This document shows, piece by piece, positions 1 through 8,927 of a stretch of 64,000 bases of DNA. This stretch comes from Emticicia aquatilis (lineage in GTDB: Bacteria > Bacteroidota > Bacteroidia > Cytophagales > Spirosomataceae), in contig NZ_BMKK01000006.1 in assembly GCF_014644295.1 (NCBI RefSeq), forward strand, positions 1-64,000. The letters run 5' to 3'. The translations under genes and the position numbers were made by a program. Below the pieces are notes generated by a model. That model saw only the letters and a list, made by a program, of their open reading frames with translations. It was not told the DNA's origin and made no database searches. The stretch's first letter is position 1. Every line of letters starts with the position of its first letter.

Positions 1-47
1 AACGTTATCAAATTAATTACTCTTTTAACTTAATTTCGTTCGGGGTG

Positions 48-78
48 CAAAGGTCTTAAATCTAAATTTCAAAAACAA
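48..78 (-). promoter_or_regulatory. Tandem rRNA-type promoter, copy nearest the left edge
   Basis: On the minus strand a TTG (-33, at 76-78) is followed after 20 nt by GACCTTTG (-7, at 48-55) and then CACCCC. This fits the Bacteroidota sigma consensus TTG/TAnnTTTG with one mismatch. The GC-rich ACCTTTGCACCCC start region is shared with the copies at 151 and 275. Transcription would leave the window at position 1, probably into an rRNA operon (inference; no rRNA is in the window). Confidence 0.6.
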
Positions 79-150
79 ATTATTTTTAAACTTTATTTTT
101 TTAACCTCTCTTTCAACTCTCTCCTCTTCCTTTCTATCTTAATCGGGGTG

Positions 151-181
151 CAAAGGTCTGACTTTTAATTTATAATTCCAA
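151..181 (-). promoter_or_regulatory. Tandem rRNA-type promoter, middle copy
   Basis: Minus strand TTG at 179-181, 20-nt spacer, GACCTTTG at 151-158, then CACCCC. Same architecture as the copy at 48-78, about 103 bp upstream of it. Confidence 0.6.
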
Positions 182-274
182 ATCTTTTCTTTACTTTTTT
201 CAACTTAGTTTGCCATGCTCTTGCTACGCAACGTTCTGTCTTTTTTACTAACCCGCTCTCGTCGTTTGGGAGTG

Positions 275-304
275 CAAAGGTACAAACTCTTTTTTAATTC
301 GCAA
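275..304 (-). promoter_or_regulatory. Tandem rRNA-type promoter, distal copy with perfect -7 box
   Basis: Minus strand TTG at 302-304, 19-nt spacer and a perfect TACCTTTG at 275-282, followed by CACTCCC. It is the best match of the three and its spacing to the middle copy is about 124 bp. Confidence 0.65.
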
Positions 305-548
305 TACCCTCCCAAAAAACACTTTTTGTACATATCCCTTTCCCCCCTTATTATCAGTGACTTATAAAATCTACCTCAACTAAAGATGCAACAAGTTCTT
401 CTTATTGTCCTATAAAATAGTTGCATCTCTTACATGAAATCGAGATTAAAGTATTTTGCATGTATTGGAGGGGAACTTAATATTGAAAGAAAAACAAATT
501 CAAAGACCTTAAATCTCTTCGAGTGGCTTTTACTCGGTGAATTGTTAC

Positions 549-614
549 GCCCCGATGGGGCTTTATTAGAGGGGATATTTCTTAATTTCTACCAACTTTT
601 AACTCCTACGGAGT
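549..614. repeat. Two small palindromes in a gene-free stretch (305-730)
   Basis: GCCCC-GATG-GGGC (549-561) and ACTCC-TAC-GGAGT (602-614) lie about 50 nt apart in the otherwise empty region between the rRNA-type promoters and the ompA-like gene. They resemble short repetitive palindromes scattered in Bacteroidota intergenic DNA. Two short ORFs that cross this region have no recognisable content and are not called. Function unknown. Confidence 0.4.
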
Positions 615-730
615 AAAATACTTGATAATCATTTGATTGTAAACACTTTATGTGTTTTGCTAATCTAAAATCCATATTACATCTTGATTATTTACAGCTA
701 TCACACAACTTAAAAGGTGTAATGTTAGCC

Positions 731-1930
731 TTACATGCGGATGATTTGCATCTCTACTCTGCGATTGAGAGATTTATCGGTTCGGGAGATTGGAGAGTCT
801 GGCCCCATTCCTCTTACTTGAATGCGATTTGACTTGATTCCTTTCTTGAGTAGGTATTCTTTACACGCTTTTGCTCTTTTTAGTGAGAGCTCAATATTAC
901 TATTGCGGTCGCCTTCGTCGGAGGTATGTCCAATGATTTCAATAATCATCGTTGAAGATTGCTGCATCAATTGCTCTACTTTATCAAGTTCGGCCATGGC
1001 ACTTGGACTAAGTACATCTTTGGCTTGCTCGAATTGAAGACTTTTCAAAATTATCTTTTCACCTGTTGCTACTTTCTTACCTTCATATTCAACAGTTTTT
1101 TGTGGTGCTGGCTTCGTAACTATTACAGGTTTGGGAGCTTTTGGATTTCTTGACCATACTAAAAATGGTATTCGTACTCTAAGCCACACAGCTGCTTGGG
1201 TAAAATTTAGGTTATTTGTTCCAGCATTAGAGCCGTTTCTGATAAAAGTGGCTTGTTCTTTTGAAAAAATTGATGTTGGAATATGCAACCCTACACTTAG
1301 TTCCATTGGTAGGTCGAATGAGCTTACTCCTGTAATGCCATATTCGGGAGAGATAACAAATGTATTTTCTTTTCGAGATAGAATGGTACTGCTTAGTCCG
1401 TTTCCATTAGTTATGATTCCTCCACCTGCCCCACCATTATTTTCGATAGCTTGCTTGGCCATTCCAGCATAGTGAATATTGCATTGAAAAAACTTATCAT
1501 ATTGATTATATCTTGCACCTATTAGATATGATGTGTATTTATAAGCATAAATCCAGGTGGTGTATTCGGTAGTATTTGAGACTCGTACGGGGTCGGGGTC
1601 GCTCAAAAGATTAATGTGCATGGCTCGGTTTACACCTAAATTGACTGACCATTGTTTGCTGACTAAGTAATTGGCATCAATACCCATGGTGTTGGTCATC
1701 TTATAAATTTGCTTGTTGGCACCCGAGGATGTGGTCACTTCGCCGATGATATAGTTTTTAAGTGGATTTGATTTTAGCACTAAGTTACTATTAGTGCCAT
1801 CAATAAAAGGGGGTATGGCCCAGCCGATACCAAAGTGAGGTGAAAGCCGAAGTTGTGGACGGTAGGTATTACTTTGTGAAAAAACCAAAGAACTTATGAA
1901 AATGAACAATATGGTTATTGGTGTTTTCAT
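731..1930 (-). CDS. OmpA-family outer membrane protein
   Basis: A 399-residue protein with an N-terminal signal peptide (MKTPITILFIFISSLVFS, cleavage after SQ). Residues about 20-260 look like an outer-membrane beta-barrel or lipid-facing domain rich in aromatic and Asn residues and unlike any domain I can name. Residues about 290-399 form an OmpA-like peptidoglycan-binding domain: LKSLQFEQAKDVLSP, then GHTSDEGDRNSNIELSLKRA and the C-terminal NRRVEMQI. The family anchors the outer membrane to peptidoglycan in the periplasm. It lies 31 bp after trpA on the same strand and could be transcribed with the trp operon, but a functional link is not expected. The start is supported by the signal peptide. 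Confidence 0.85.
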   Translation of the reverse strand: MKTPITILFIFISSLVFSQSNTYRPQLRLSPHFGIGWAIPPFIDGTNSNLVLKSNPLKNYIIGEVTTSSGANKQIYKMTNTMGIDANYLVSKQWSVNLGVNRAMHINLLSDPDPVRVSNTTEYTTWIYAYKYTSYLIGARYNQYDKFFQCNIHYAGMAKQAIENNGGAGGGIITNGNGLSSTILSRKENTFVISPEYGITGVSSFDLPMELSVGLHIPTSIFSKEQATFIRNGSNAGTNNLNFTQAAVWLRVRIPFLVWSRNPKAPKPVIVTKPAPQKTVEYEGKKVATGEKIILKSLQFEQAKDVLSPSAMAELDKVEQLMQQSSTMIIEIIGHTSDEGDRNSNIELSLKRAKACKEYLLKKGIKSNRIQVRGMGPDSPISRTDKSLNRRVEMQIIRM

Positions 1931-1961
1931 AAATTCTTTGGTTTTGACATCAATGGTGTTT

Positions 1962-2741
1962 TTATCCTTTAACGGATTTTACGTATTCAACAATATCATT
2001 ATATAGAGTATTGTCTGATGAATTTTGTAAAACTCTGATAAACTGACTGCCAATGATTGCTCCTGCGGCATATTGACTTGCTTTGGTAAAGGTTGCGTTG
2101 TCTTTTATACCAAAACCGATGAGTCGTGGATTTCGGAGGTTCATTGCATTGACACGATTGAAATATGCTTCCATGGTGTCGGTAATGCCCGATGTTCCGC
2201 CCGTTACACTTGCACTACTTACCATATATATAAAGCCATCGGAAATTTCGTCGATTCGACGAATGCGAGACTCAGTGGTTTGTGGTGTAATCAAGAAAAT
2301 ATTTAGCAGACCGTACTGGTCGAATATTGGTTTGTATTCTTCATAGTATTCGTCCATTGGCAAATCTGGTAAGATTAGACCATCGACTCCTACTTCTTGA
2401 CATTTTTTACAGAAGTTTTCGATACCGAATTGTACGACTGGGTTGATATAACCCATTAATATAATAGGTATGGAAACTTTTGCTCGGATTCCTTCTAATT
2501 GTTGGAATAGAACTTTTAGGCTCATTCCGTTGTCGAGTGCCACTTGGTTTGACTGCTGAATGGTTTCGCCATCAGCCACGGGGTCGGAATAGGGCATTCC
2601 GATTTCGGCGATGTCGGCACCTGAGGCTTGTAAGGCTTCTAAAACTGTTGTGGTATCATTGAGGTTCGGAAATCCTGCGGTAAAATATATATTGAGTACG
2701 TTGTTGGGCTTTTCTTGAAAAAGCTTGGTAATTCTGTTCAT
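1962..2741 (-). CDS. trpA: Tryptophan synthase alpha subunit
   Basis: About 259 residues. Cleaves indole-3-glycerol phosphate to indole and glyceraldehyde 3-phosphate and passes indole to TrpB. Catalytic Glu is in the segment ADIAEIGMPYSDPVADG and the catalytic Asp in DGLILPDLP; the phosphate-binding loop is VSSASVTGGTSG and the late GFGIKD. I chose the ATG of MNRITKLFQEKP rather than an upstream start seven codons earlier because family members begin here. Last trp gene of the operon, separated from trpB by a Dabb-domain gene. Confidence 0.97.
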   Translation of the reverse strand: MNRITKLFQEKPNNVLNIYFTAGFPNLNDTTTVLEALQASGADIAEIGMPYSDPVADGETIQQSNQVALDNGMSLKVLFQQLEGIRAKVSIPIILMGYINPVVQFGIENFCKKCQEVGVDGLILPDLPMDEYYEEYKPIFDQYGLLNIFLITPQTTESRIRRIDEISDGFIYMVSSASVTGGTSGITDTMEAYFNRVNAMNLRNPRLIGFGIKDNATFTKASQYAAGAIIGSQFIRVLQNSSDNTLYNDIVEYVKSVKG

Positions 2742-2782
2742 TGTTTTTTCTTTTACTTTCACTATTGGGTAAAACTCTGATT

Positions 2783-2811
2783 ACAGCGAATCTGGAGATT
2801 CTCTCCACAAA
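2783..2811. repeat. Degenerate copy of an intergenic palindromic repeat
   Basis: Reads GCGAATCTGGAGATTCTC followed by TCCACAAA. It resembles the better-preserved copy at 12905-12938 (GCGAAC-TCGGAG-GTTCGC then TCCACAAA). Both copies sit immediately beyond the stop codon of a minus-strand gene, so they may serve as processing or termination signals. Confidence 0.45.
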
Positions 2812-2812
2812 A

Positions 2813-3196
2813 TTATTTTCCTGCCCAATAGTCGAGTACTAAAACTTTATCGAGGTGTGGCCCGAGCACTTCTACGAATGCTTTGTGTGCTGGGTGAGGC
2901 AAATATACTTCACGGTCTTTCTCAGTTTTGAAAGAAACAAAGAATAAATGTGTAAAACCTTGATTAAGATTTTCAGGGCTGTTGTTTGTTCCCCACTCAA
3001 AATCAGCGATTTCTTTGATTTTTGTTGGTAATGCACGAAAAGCGTCTTCTACTTTCTTTACATCTTCTGGGCTACTTGTATCTTTAAATTTGAATAAAAC
3101 GGCGTGACGTAACATTTTGGTTGGTTGTTTTTTGGTTTGAGCATTCGACAATAATGATACTGACATAATGGCGATTGCGAGAAAGAGGGTTTTCAT
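2813..3196 (-). CDS. Dabb-domain (stress-responsive A/B barrel) protein, exported
   Basis: 127 residues with a clear signal peptide (MKTLFLAIAIMSVSLLSNAQ). The mature part is one ferredoxin-like A/B barrel: RHAVLFKFKDTSSPEDVKK, then FEWGTNNSPENLNQGFTHLF and HPAHKAFVEVLGPHLDKVLV. Dabb proteins are small dimeric barrels whose roles are mostly unknown. It sits between trpB and trpA on the same strand; this position is not known to be functionally meaningful. Confidence 0.85.
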   Translation of the reverse strand: MKTLFLAIAIMSVSLLSNAQTKKQPTKMLRHAVLFKFKDTSSPEDVKKVEDAFRALPTKIKEIADFEWGTNNSPENLNQGFTHLFFVSFKTEKDREVYLPHPAHKAFVEVLGPHLDKVLVLDYWAGK

Positions 3197-3234
3197 TTTG
3201 GATTTGTTTAGTATTGGTTGAATATTATTTAAAT

Positions 3235-4425
3235 TTACAAATACTTCATATAGGTATCTAAATCTTTATCACCTCTGCCCGAAAGGTTAATTACTACAGT
3301 TTCGTTGGCTGCGGCTTTTAGATATGGCAATACTGCCAATGCGTGAGCCGACTCAATGGCGGGGATGATTCCTTCAAGTTTTGAAAGTTCAAAACCTGCG
3401 GTGAGTGATTCTTCATCAGTAATGGCAAAGAATTTTGCTCGCCCAGAATCCCATAGGTGTGCGTGCATTGGGCCAATACCTGGATAATCGAGACCTGCTG
3501 AGATTGAATGTGGCTCAACAACTTGACCGTCTTCAGTTTGCATCAAAATACTTTTGCTTCCATGAAGAACGCCCATTTTTCCTAAGAAAGTTGTTGCTGC
3601 CGACATCCCAGAATTGATTCCGTGCCCACCTGCTTCGGCAGCGATTAGCTGAACCGATGGGTCATCGAGATAATGATAAAATGCACCTGCGGCATTTGAG
3701 CCTCCACCTACGCAAGCAATCACGTAGTCAGGGTTTTCAGTACCTGTTTTTTCAAGTAACTGCCAACGGATTTCTTCGGAGATAATTGCTTGAAAACGAG
3801 CAACCATATCGGGATAAGGATGCGGACCAACTACTGAGCCTATAATATAATGTGTATCAACTGGGTTATTTATCCAATGACGCATGGCTTCGTTGGTGGC
3901 GTCTTTCAAAGTTTTTGAACCACTTGTAGCTGGGCGAACCTCTGCACCGAGCATTTTCATACGTGCAACGTTGGGAGCTTGACGCTTAATGTCAATTTCG
4001 CCCATGTAAACGATACACTCTAAACCCATCAAAGCACAAACTGTGGCGGTGGCTACGCCGTGCTGGCCTGCTCCTGTTTCGGCAACGATTTTTTGTTTGC
4101 CGAGTTTTTTTGCCAATAAAATCTGTCCGATTGTATTATTTACTTTGTGTGCACCCGTATGGCACAGGTCTTCACGCTTCAAATAAACATTGGTCTGATA
4201 TTTTTCGGATAAACGATTGGCGTAAAATAATGGCGTTGGGCGACCAACGTAATCTTTGAGTAGTGCGTGGTATTCGGCTTGAAACTCTGGCTGATAGATA
4301 ATATCAAGGTAATTTTGTTGCAGTTCCTCCACGTTTGGATAAAGCATTTCGGGAATGTATGCTCCACCAAATTTTCCGTAATATCCTTTTTTATCTACTG
4401 AGTAGTTCTGTTGTAAAGTTGTCAT
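3235..4425 (-). CDS. trpB: Tryptophan synthase beta subunit
   Basis: 396 residues, normal length for the family. PLP enzyme that condenses indole with serine to tryptophan. The PLP lysine lies in KREDLCHTGAHKVNNTIGQ, the catalytic Glu region is VAETGAGQHGVATATV, and the phosphate-binding loop is CVGGGSNAAGAF. The C-terminal NLSGRGDKDLDTYMK is typical. Start MTTLQQNYSVDKKGYYGKFG matches Bacteroidota TrpB. Transcribed in the trp operon after the metallophosphoesterase gene. Confidence 0.98.
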   Translation of the reverse strand: MTTLQQNYSVDKKGYYGKFGGAYIPEMLYPNVEELQQNYLDIIYQPEFQAEYHALLKDYVGRPTPLFYANRLSEKYQTNVYLKREDLCHTGAHKVNNTIGQILLAKKLGKQKIVAETGAGQHGVATATVCALMGLECIVYMGEIDIKRQAPNVARMKMLGAEVRPATSGSKTLKDATNEAMRHWINNPVDTHYIIGSVVGPHPYPDMVARFQAIISEEIRWQLLEKTGTENPDYVIACVGGGSNAAGAFYHYLDDPSVQLIAAEAGGHGINSGMSAATTFLGKMGVLHGSKSILMQTEDGQVVEPHSISAGLDYPGIGPMHAHLWDSGRAKFFAITDEESLTAGFELSKLEGIIPAIESAHALAVLPYLKAAANETVVINLSGRGDKDLDTYMKYL

Positions 4426-4460
4426 TTTTTATACCTCAAAGGTTTTCTGTTTTTTTAATG

Positions 4461-5093
4461 CTAAATCTCAAATACTACTGGTTCATTTCTCAGATTATAA
4501 TTTTCGTCCAAAACACTTGCGTTGATAAACTCAGTATTAGATTGTTTTATGTGTCCGTAAGCTTCGTGTATGTGTCCGCAAATATGAAATTTGGGTTTTA
4601 CTTCTTTTATTTTTTCAAGTAAATCTTCACAGCCAACATTTTCATTCCGAGTTGTTTTATCAAGAATACCATAAGCTGGCCCGTGGGTGATGAGAATATC
4701 TGTATTTTGTGGAATTTTATTCCAATGTTTTTTGATATCTTCACCACGATACCGATTGAACGCCCAATTATAAAACCACGGTTGAATAGGTGAACCCCAA
4801 ATATGTATGCCCTCAATTTCGACTCCGCTATCATTTAGATAAATAACATTCGCAGGAATCAGTTCTTCTAAAACTTTGGCGTTATGGCTTATTTTCTCAA
4901 AATAAAAATCGTGATTTCCTGCTATTAGAATTTTATATGTAAAATCTGTTTTTGAAAACCAGTTTAAAAACTCTCTGATTTCGGATTCATGCCCCATTGA
5001 CGAAACATCTCCCGCATGGATAAGCATATCGCCTTCAAGCAAAGCAAGCTTTTGATGTTTTCTGTGAGTATCTGATATAGCTACGATTTTCAC
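4461..5093 (-). CDS. Calcineurin-like metallophosphoesterase
   Basis: 210 residues. Binuclear metal motifs are visible: SDTHRKH (D-x-H), HAGDVSSMG (GD), AGNHDFYFEK (GNHD), ITHGPA and CGHIHEAYG (GH-x-H). The family hydrolyses phosphomonoesters or phosphodiesters; the substrate is unknown. It lies 3 bp after trpF (upstream gene, stop at 5097) and 35 bp before trpB, so it is co-transcribed with the trp genes, but nothing links it to tryptophan synthesis. Confidence 0.9.
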   Translation of the reverse strand: MKIVAISDTHRKHQKLALLEGDMLIHAGDVSSMGHESEIREFLNWFSKTDFTYKILIAGNHDFYFEKISHNAKVLEELIPANVIYLNDSGVEIEGIHIWGSPIQPWFYNWAFNRYRGEDIKKHWNKIPQNTDILITHGPAYGILDKTTRNENVGCEDLLEKIKEVKPKFHICGHIHEAYGHIKQSNTEFINASVLDENYNLRNEPVVFEI

Positions 5094-5096
5094 AAT

Positions 5097-5726
5097 CTAT
5101 ACTTCAATAGGTCGAATTTTATCCAATAATTCTTCGAGTTTTTCGATGTCTTTTAATGCTGGTTCAATTTCAAACTTACTGTTTACATCCATTGCGTAAG
5201 GCTTGGGAATGATAGTTTCCAATACATCAAGATTTTCAAGACTTATGCCTCCTGCCAAAAAGTATGGTTTTTGATTATCGTACTTTTTGAGGATACTCCA
5301 ATCGAATGCAACTCCATTTCCGCCGTAACCATCGCCTTTGGCATCAAACAAGAAAAAATCGACGTGCGGCTTGTAATTATTTACTTGTGTGAAGATAAAA
5401 TCGTTATCTACACGAAATGCTTTGATGATATTTACGCCTTTTAGTCGAAGGCTTTTGCAAAAATCAGGCATTTCATTGCCGTGCAACTGCACATAGTTCA
5501 AACCGTACTTTCTAACGTTCTGTAAAATAAAATCGACTGTTGCATTGACAAAAACGCCTACTTTTTTGATTTCTCTTGGAATTGAATTGATAAACTCTAC
5601 ATCTAACTCTGTTCCTATATAGCGAGGTGACTTGTCATAGAAAATAAAACCGATAAAATCTGGTTTCAACTCGATAAGTGCCTTGATGTTCTCGACATCA
5701 CGCATTCCGCAAACTTTTAATTTCAT
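5097..5726 (-). CDS. trpF: Phosphoribosylanthranilate isomerase
   Basis: About 209 residues. Amadori rearrangement of N-(5-phosphoribosyl)anthranilate. Shows the family start MKLKVCGMRDVENIKAL with the catalytic Cys, the FIFYDKSPRYIG segment, YVQLHGNE, and the phosphate-binding FLAGGISLENL and MDVNSKFE near the end (catalytic Asp in FLFDAKGDGYGG). I chose this ATG because the 24 codons upstream (to 5798) are not family-like. Confidence 0.95.
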   Translation of the reverse strand: MKLKVCGMRDVENIKALIELKPDFIGFIFYDKSPRYIGTELDVEFINSIPREIKKVGVFVNATVDFILQNVRKYGLNYVQLHGNEMPDFCKSLRLKGVNIIKAFRVDNDFIFTQVNNYKPHVDFFLFDAKGDGYGGNGVAFDWSILKKYDNQKPYFLAGGISLENLDVLETIIPKPYAMDVNSKFEIEPALKDIEKLEELLDKIRPIEV

Positions 5727-5832
5727 ATAATAGGAATACCTGCCCCCACAGGCATATTTTATATTTGTATCATACTCGGGGTAGTATGAGTTTAGCAAAA
5801 GGTATAAAAAACTATCAAAATTAAGTTTTTTC

Positions 5833-6621
5833 TTAGATTTTCGCTATAAATTCCCCCAATTTTGTTCCTGGAGAAGCATCTTTCATGAAAGTTTCTCCAA
5901 TTAAAAACCCTCGATATCCTGCCGACTTCAATAAATTGATGGTTTCTGGCTCGCTGATACAACTTTCTGAAATCTTAATAACATTTGCAGGAATCTTGTC
6001 AGCTAAAATCAAAGACGCATTTACGTTGTTTTCGGCAAAGTTTTTTAGGTTGCGGTTATTTACGCCAACAATATCAACATATTCTAATGGACTACGGTCG
6101 AGTTCTTCTTGGTCGTGAATTTCGAGCAATACTTCTAACCCTAACTCATGAGCTTTTTGGCTTAAAGTCTTGATTTGTTCGGGCAAAAGACAAGCTGCAA
6201 TCAACAAAATCACATCGGCTCCCCAAGCTTTTGCTTCATAGACTTGGTATTCATCAATCATAAAATCTTTTCGCAAGATTGGCGTTGATGGATTGGCGAT
6301 TCGAGCTTTTTGTAAATCTTCTTTGTTGCCACCGAAAAAATCAGTGTCGGTCAATACTGAAAGTCCAGCCGCCCCTGCTTGGGCGTAGCCTTGCGTAACT
6401 TCCTCGACCGAAAGTTGGTCGTTAATAATTCCTTTTGACGGCGATTTACGTTTATGCTCGGCAATGATTCCTGTTGAGTTTTCAGCTGAGAGGTTTGCCA
6501 CAAGTGAATTGGTTTTTCTTGCAAAGAACTCGCTTTTTTCTAAATCTTGAATTGAAGCCTCGGCTTTTGCTGCTGCAACTTCGATTGCCTTTTGGGCGGT
6601 TATTTTATCTAAAATGGTCAT
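5833..6621 (-). CDS. trpC: Indole-3-glycerol-phosphate synthase
   Basis: 262 residues. Converts carboxyphenylaminodeoxyribulose phosphate to indole-3-glycerol phosphate. Characteristic segments: IIAEHKRKSPSKGIIND (catalytic Lys and substrate binding), GLSVLTDTDFFGG, ILRKDFMIDEYQVYEA (catalytic Lys), LEVLLEIHD, VGVNNRNLKNF, SESCISEPE and FLIGETFM. The 90-bp gap upstream carries short tandem repeats of ATGGTGAA (6636-6660) and no gene. Confidence 0.97.
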   Translation of the reverse strand: MTILDKITAQKAIEVAAAKAEASIQDLEKSEFFARKTNSLVANLSAENSTGIIAEHKRKSPSKGIINDQLSVEEVTQGYAQAGAAGLSVLTDTDFFGGNKEDLQKARIANPSTPILRKDFMIDEYQVYEAKAWGADVILLIAACLLPEQIKTLSQKAHELGLEVLLEIHDQEELDRSPLEYVDIVGVNNRNLKNFAENNVNASLILADKIPANVIKISESCISEPETINLLKSAGYRGFLIGETFMKDASPGTKLGEFIAKI

Positions 6622-6712
6622 ATTCTTAATGGTGAATGGTGAATGATAAATGGTGAATATTTTTTATACTATTCATCATAACTACGGCTAACCGTTCATT
6701 CTAACCATTATT

Positions 6713-7702
6713 TTATGCAACTAATTTTTTCATACTGTTTAAGGCTTTTCCACTTTCTATGGATTCTTTCGCTTGGGCGATGCCTTCTTCGATACTTATA
6801 TCTTTTGCGATGCTTAAAGCAAAACCTGCATTTGCTAAAACTACATTGGTTTGGGAGGCAGTAGCTTTATTATTTAGAACGTTTAGTAAAATTTCGGCCG
6901 ATTCTTCGATTGTTCCTCCACCATAAATATCTGATTGTTGCTGTAAATCAAAGCCTAAGTTTTTCGGAGAAATAATACTTTTACCTTTATTGGTATGACT
7001 TGAAATCTGAAAATCATTAGTCAGCGAAACTTCATCATAGCCTGCTAAATCGTAAATGATGGCAAATTTGGCAGCGGTACGACTAAACAACTGGGCGTAC
7101 AAATCAAAAACTGGCAAATTATAAACTCCCGAAAACTGCTTTTGAACTTTTGCAGGATTGAGCAATGGCCCCAAAATATTAAAGAACGTTTTCATGCCCA
7201 GTTCTTTGCGAATCGGTGCAACGTATTTCATGGCTGGGTGAAACAACGGTGCGTGCATATAACAAATACCTGCTGTTTCAAGCTTTTGTTTCAAATAACT
7301 TTCGTCGTTGGTAAACTTTACACCCAAATATTCTAAAACAGTACTCGAGCCAACCGATGAAGAAACACCATGATTGCCATGTTTGGCAATGTTTTGTCCA
7401 GCACCCGCAATCACAAAAGCCGATGTGGTAGAAATATTGAAAGTATCTTTCCCATCGCCGCCAGTTCCGACAATATCCATTGCATCGAAATCTGATAAGT
7501 CTATTTGTACGGCCAACAATAGCATAGCTTCACGGAACCCTTCGAGTTCGTCAACGGTGATTCCTTTTTGTTGAATTCCCATTAAAAAAGCAGCAATCTG
7601 AGAATTATTAGCTTCTCCTTGTCCGATTTTTAGGAGGGCTTCTTTGCTTTCGTCTTTTGTTAAAGATTGTTTTTCTACAAGCTGATTGAGGTAATGCTTC
7701 AT
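6713..7702 (-). CDS. trpD: Anthranilate phosphoribosyltransferase
   Basis: 329 residues, usual length. Transfers phosphoribose from PRPP to anthranilate. PRPP-binding glycine-rich loop DIVGTGGDGKDTFNIST, then KHGNHGVSSSVGSSTVLEYLG, anthranilate-contacting FHPAMKYVAPIRKELG and RTFFNILGPLLNP-like segment. The toxin gene vapC ends one base upstream of its start, so translation may be coupled. Confidence 0.97.
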   Translation of the reverse strand: MKHYLNQLVEKQSLTKDESKEALLKIGQGEANNSQIAAFLMGIQQKGITVDELEGFREAMLLLAVQIDLSDFDAMDIVGTGGDGKDTFNISTTSAFVIAGAGQNIAKHGNHGVSSSVGSSTVLEYLGVKFTNDESYLKQKLETAGICYMHAPLFHPAMKYVAPIRKELGMKTFFNILGPLLNPAKVQKQFSGVYNLPVFDLYAQLFSRTAAKFAIIYDLAGYDEVSLTNDFQISSHTNKGKSIISPKNLGFDLQQQSDIYGGGTIEESAEILLNVLNNKATASQTNVVLANAGFALSIAKDISIEEGIAQAKESIESGKALNSMKKLVA

Positions 7703-7703
7703 T

Positions 7704-8108
7704 TTATAATTGATATATTTTTAGCGGGGTATGGTCTATCATTAAATCAAAATCACTATCGTTATGTACTAAAGAAATATCAAAATAAATAGCGTAGAAA
7801 GCGATTAGACAATCGTTTGGTTTTCTGATAGTTATTCCTTTTTTACGAAGATTTCTGTAAAGTTCGGCAGCTCCAAATGCAGCTTCTTTGGCATCAATTT
7901 GTAGGCATGAAAGTCTATCAAGGTTTTTCTGAATCTTGTTAAATTGCTCGTCTTGGCGAATTCCCTGCAAGATTTCTTGAATTATTGGAGGGCAAATTCG
8001 TAGCACATCGGTATTCAATAAATACTCATCCAACAAATTAACTTTTGAAGTTTCTTTCCCACGCAAATAGTCAATCCAAATACCAGTATCAAATAGTAAT
8101 ATCTGCAT
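7704..8108 (-). CDS. vapC: PIN-domain ribonuclease toxin
   Basis: 134 residues forming a single PIN domain. Acidic residues of the active site are in LLFDTGIWIDYLRG (D7), PPIIQEILQGI (Glu), IRKPNDCLIAFYAI (Asp) and HNDSDFDLM (Asp pair). VapC toxins cleave RNA, typically tRNA, and are neutralised by VapB. The gene overlaps vapB by about 20 nt and is followed immediately by trpD, so this toxin-antitoxin pair sits inside the trp operon. Confidence 0.88.
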   Translation of the reverse strand: MQILLFDTGIWIDYLRGKETSKVNLLDEYLLNTDVLRICPPIIQEILQGIRQDEQFNKIQKNLDRLSCLQIDAKEAAFGAAELYRNLRKKGITIRKPNDCLIAFYAIYFDISLVHNDSDFDLMIDHTPLKIYQL

Positions 8109-8307
8109 GTTTTGAAGTTCTCATTTCATCTAAATCACCTTCCCAGATAGCTTTTCCTTTTATTTTCCTTAACTCTTCTCCTGCCAAACGACGTAGATAT
8201 TCTTCCAAAGCAATATTCACAATTTTACTTTCAGATTTTACTTCCGAAATATCTTGAATCTGCTTTATCAACTCTTTTCGTGTAAGTTGTCTTGTTGAAA
8301 CTGTCAT
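8089..8307 (-). CDS. vapB: Antitoxin of the VapBC pair
   Basis: About 72 residues from the ATG of MTVSTRQLTRKELIKQ (an upstream TTG at 8328 is possible). The middle resembles a ribbon-helix-helix antitoxin (SKIVNIALEEYLRRLAGEEL) and the C-terminus (WEGDLDEMRTSKH) would wrap the toxin. Overlaps vapC, the usual antitoxin-first order. Confidence 0.75.
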   Translation of the reverse strand: MTVSTRQLTRKELIKQIQDISEVKSESKIVNIALEEYLRRLAGEELRKIKGKAIWEGDLDEMRTSKHADITI

Positions 8308-8346
8308 AAGAATAGCTGTTTTAATCAAACAAATTTACAAAATCTC

Positions 8347-8913
8347 TCAACTTTTCATCCAATTTTCCACCATTTTCACACCGTGCTGAGTCAAATATGC
8401 TTCTGGGTGAAATTGTACGCCTCTGATATCATACTTTTGGTGAGCCTCGGCCATTACAAAACCTTTTTCGTCGATGGCCGTGACTTTCAAATCAGCTGGC
8501 ATGGTTTCGGGAACAACCGTCCATGAGTGATAACGGCAAACTTCTATCTCGGAAGGAATTCCTTGGAAAAGCACTTCGCTCGGGTCGGTTATTAAACACT
8601 TGGTCGTTACTCCATGAAGCACTTCGCCCATATTGTGTAGTTTTGCTCCGAAAGCTTCACCGATTGCTTGATGCCCCAAACATACGCCAAAAATAGATTT
8701 TGTAGCATGATATGTTTTTATCAAATCAAGCATAATTCCTGCTTCTTCGGGAATCCCTGGGCCGGGTGAAAGTAAAATTTTATCGTACTTTTCGACTTCC
8801 TCCAATGCAATTTTATCGTTTCTGAAAACATATACATCTCCGCCTAATTCTTTTAGAATATAGACTAAGTTGTAAACAAACGAATCGTAATTATCAAGAA
8901 CTAATATTTTCAT
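8347..8913 (-). CDS. trpG: Anthranilate synthase component II (glutamine amidotransferase)
   Basis: 188 residues, class I glutamine amidotransferase. Catalytic Cys in FGVCLGHQAIGEAFG and His-x-Glu in GVQFHPEAYLTQHG; LSPGPGIPEEAG is the oxyanion segment. Supplies ammonia to TrpE. It is separated from trpE by the YhcG-type nuclease gene, which is unusual since trpE and trpG are generally adjacent. Confidence 0.96.
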   Translation of the reverse strand: MKILVLDNYDSFVYNLVYILKELGGDVYVFRNDKIALEEVEKYDKILLSPGPGIPEEAGIMLDLIKTYHATKSIFGVCLGHQAIGEAFGAKLHNMGEVLHGVTTKCLITDPSEVLFQGIPSEIEVCRYHSWTVVPETMPADLKVTAIDEKGFVMAEAHQKYDIRGVQFHPEAYLTQHGVKMVENWMKS

Positions 8914-8927
8914 GTTGTTTGTGTTTT

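Noticed and set aside
434-832. Two short plus-strand ORFs in the first kilobase
   Set aside because: They cross palindromic repeats and the end of the ompA-like gene, have no signal, domain or codon pattern, and look like chance frames.
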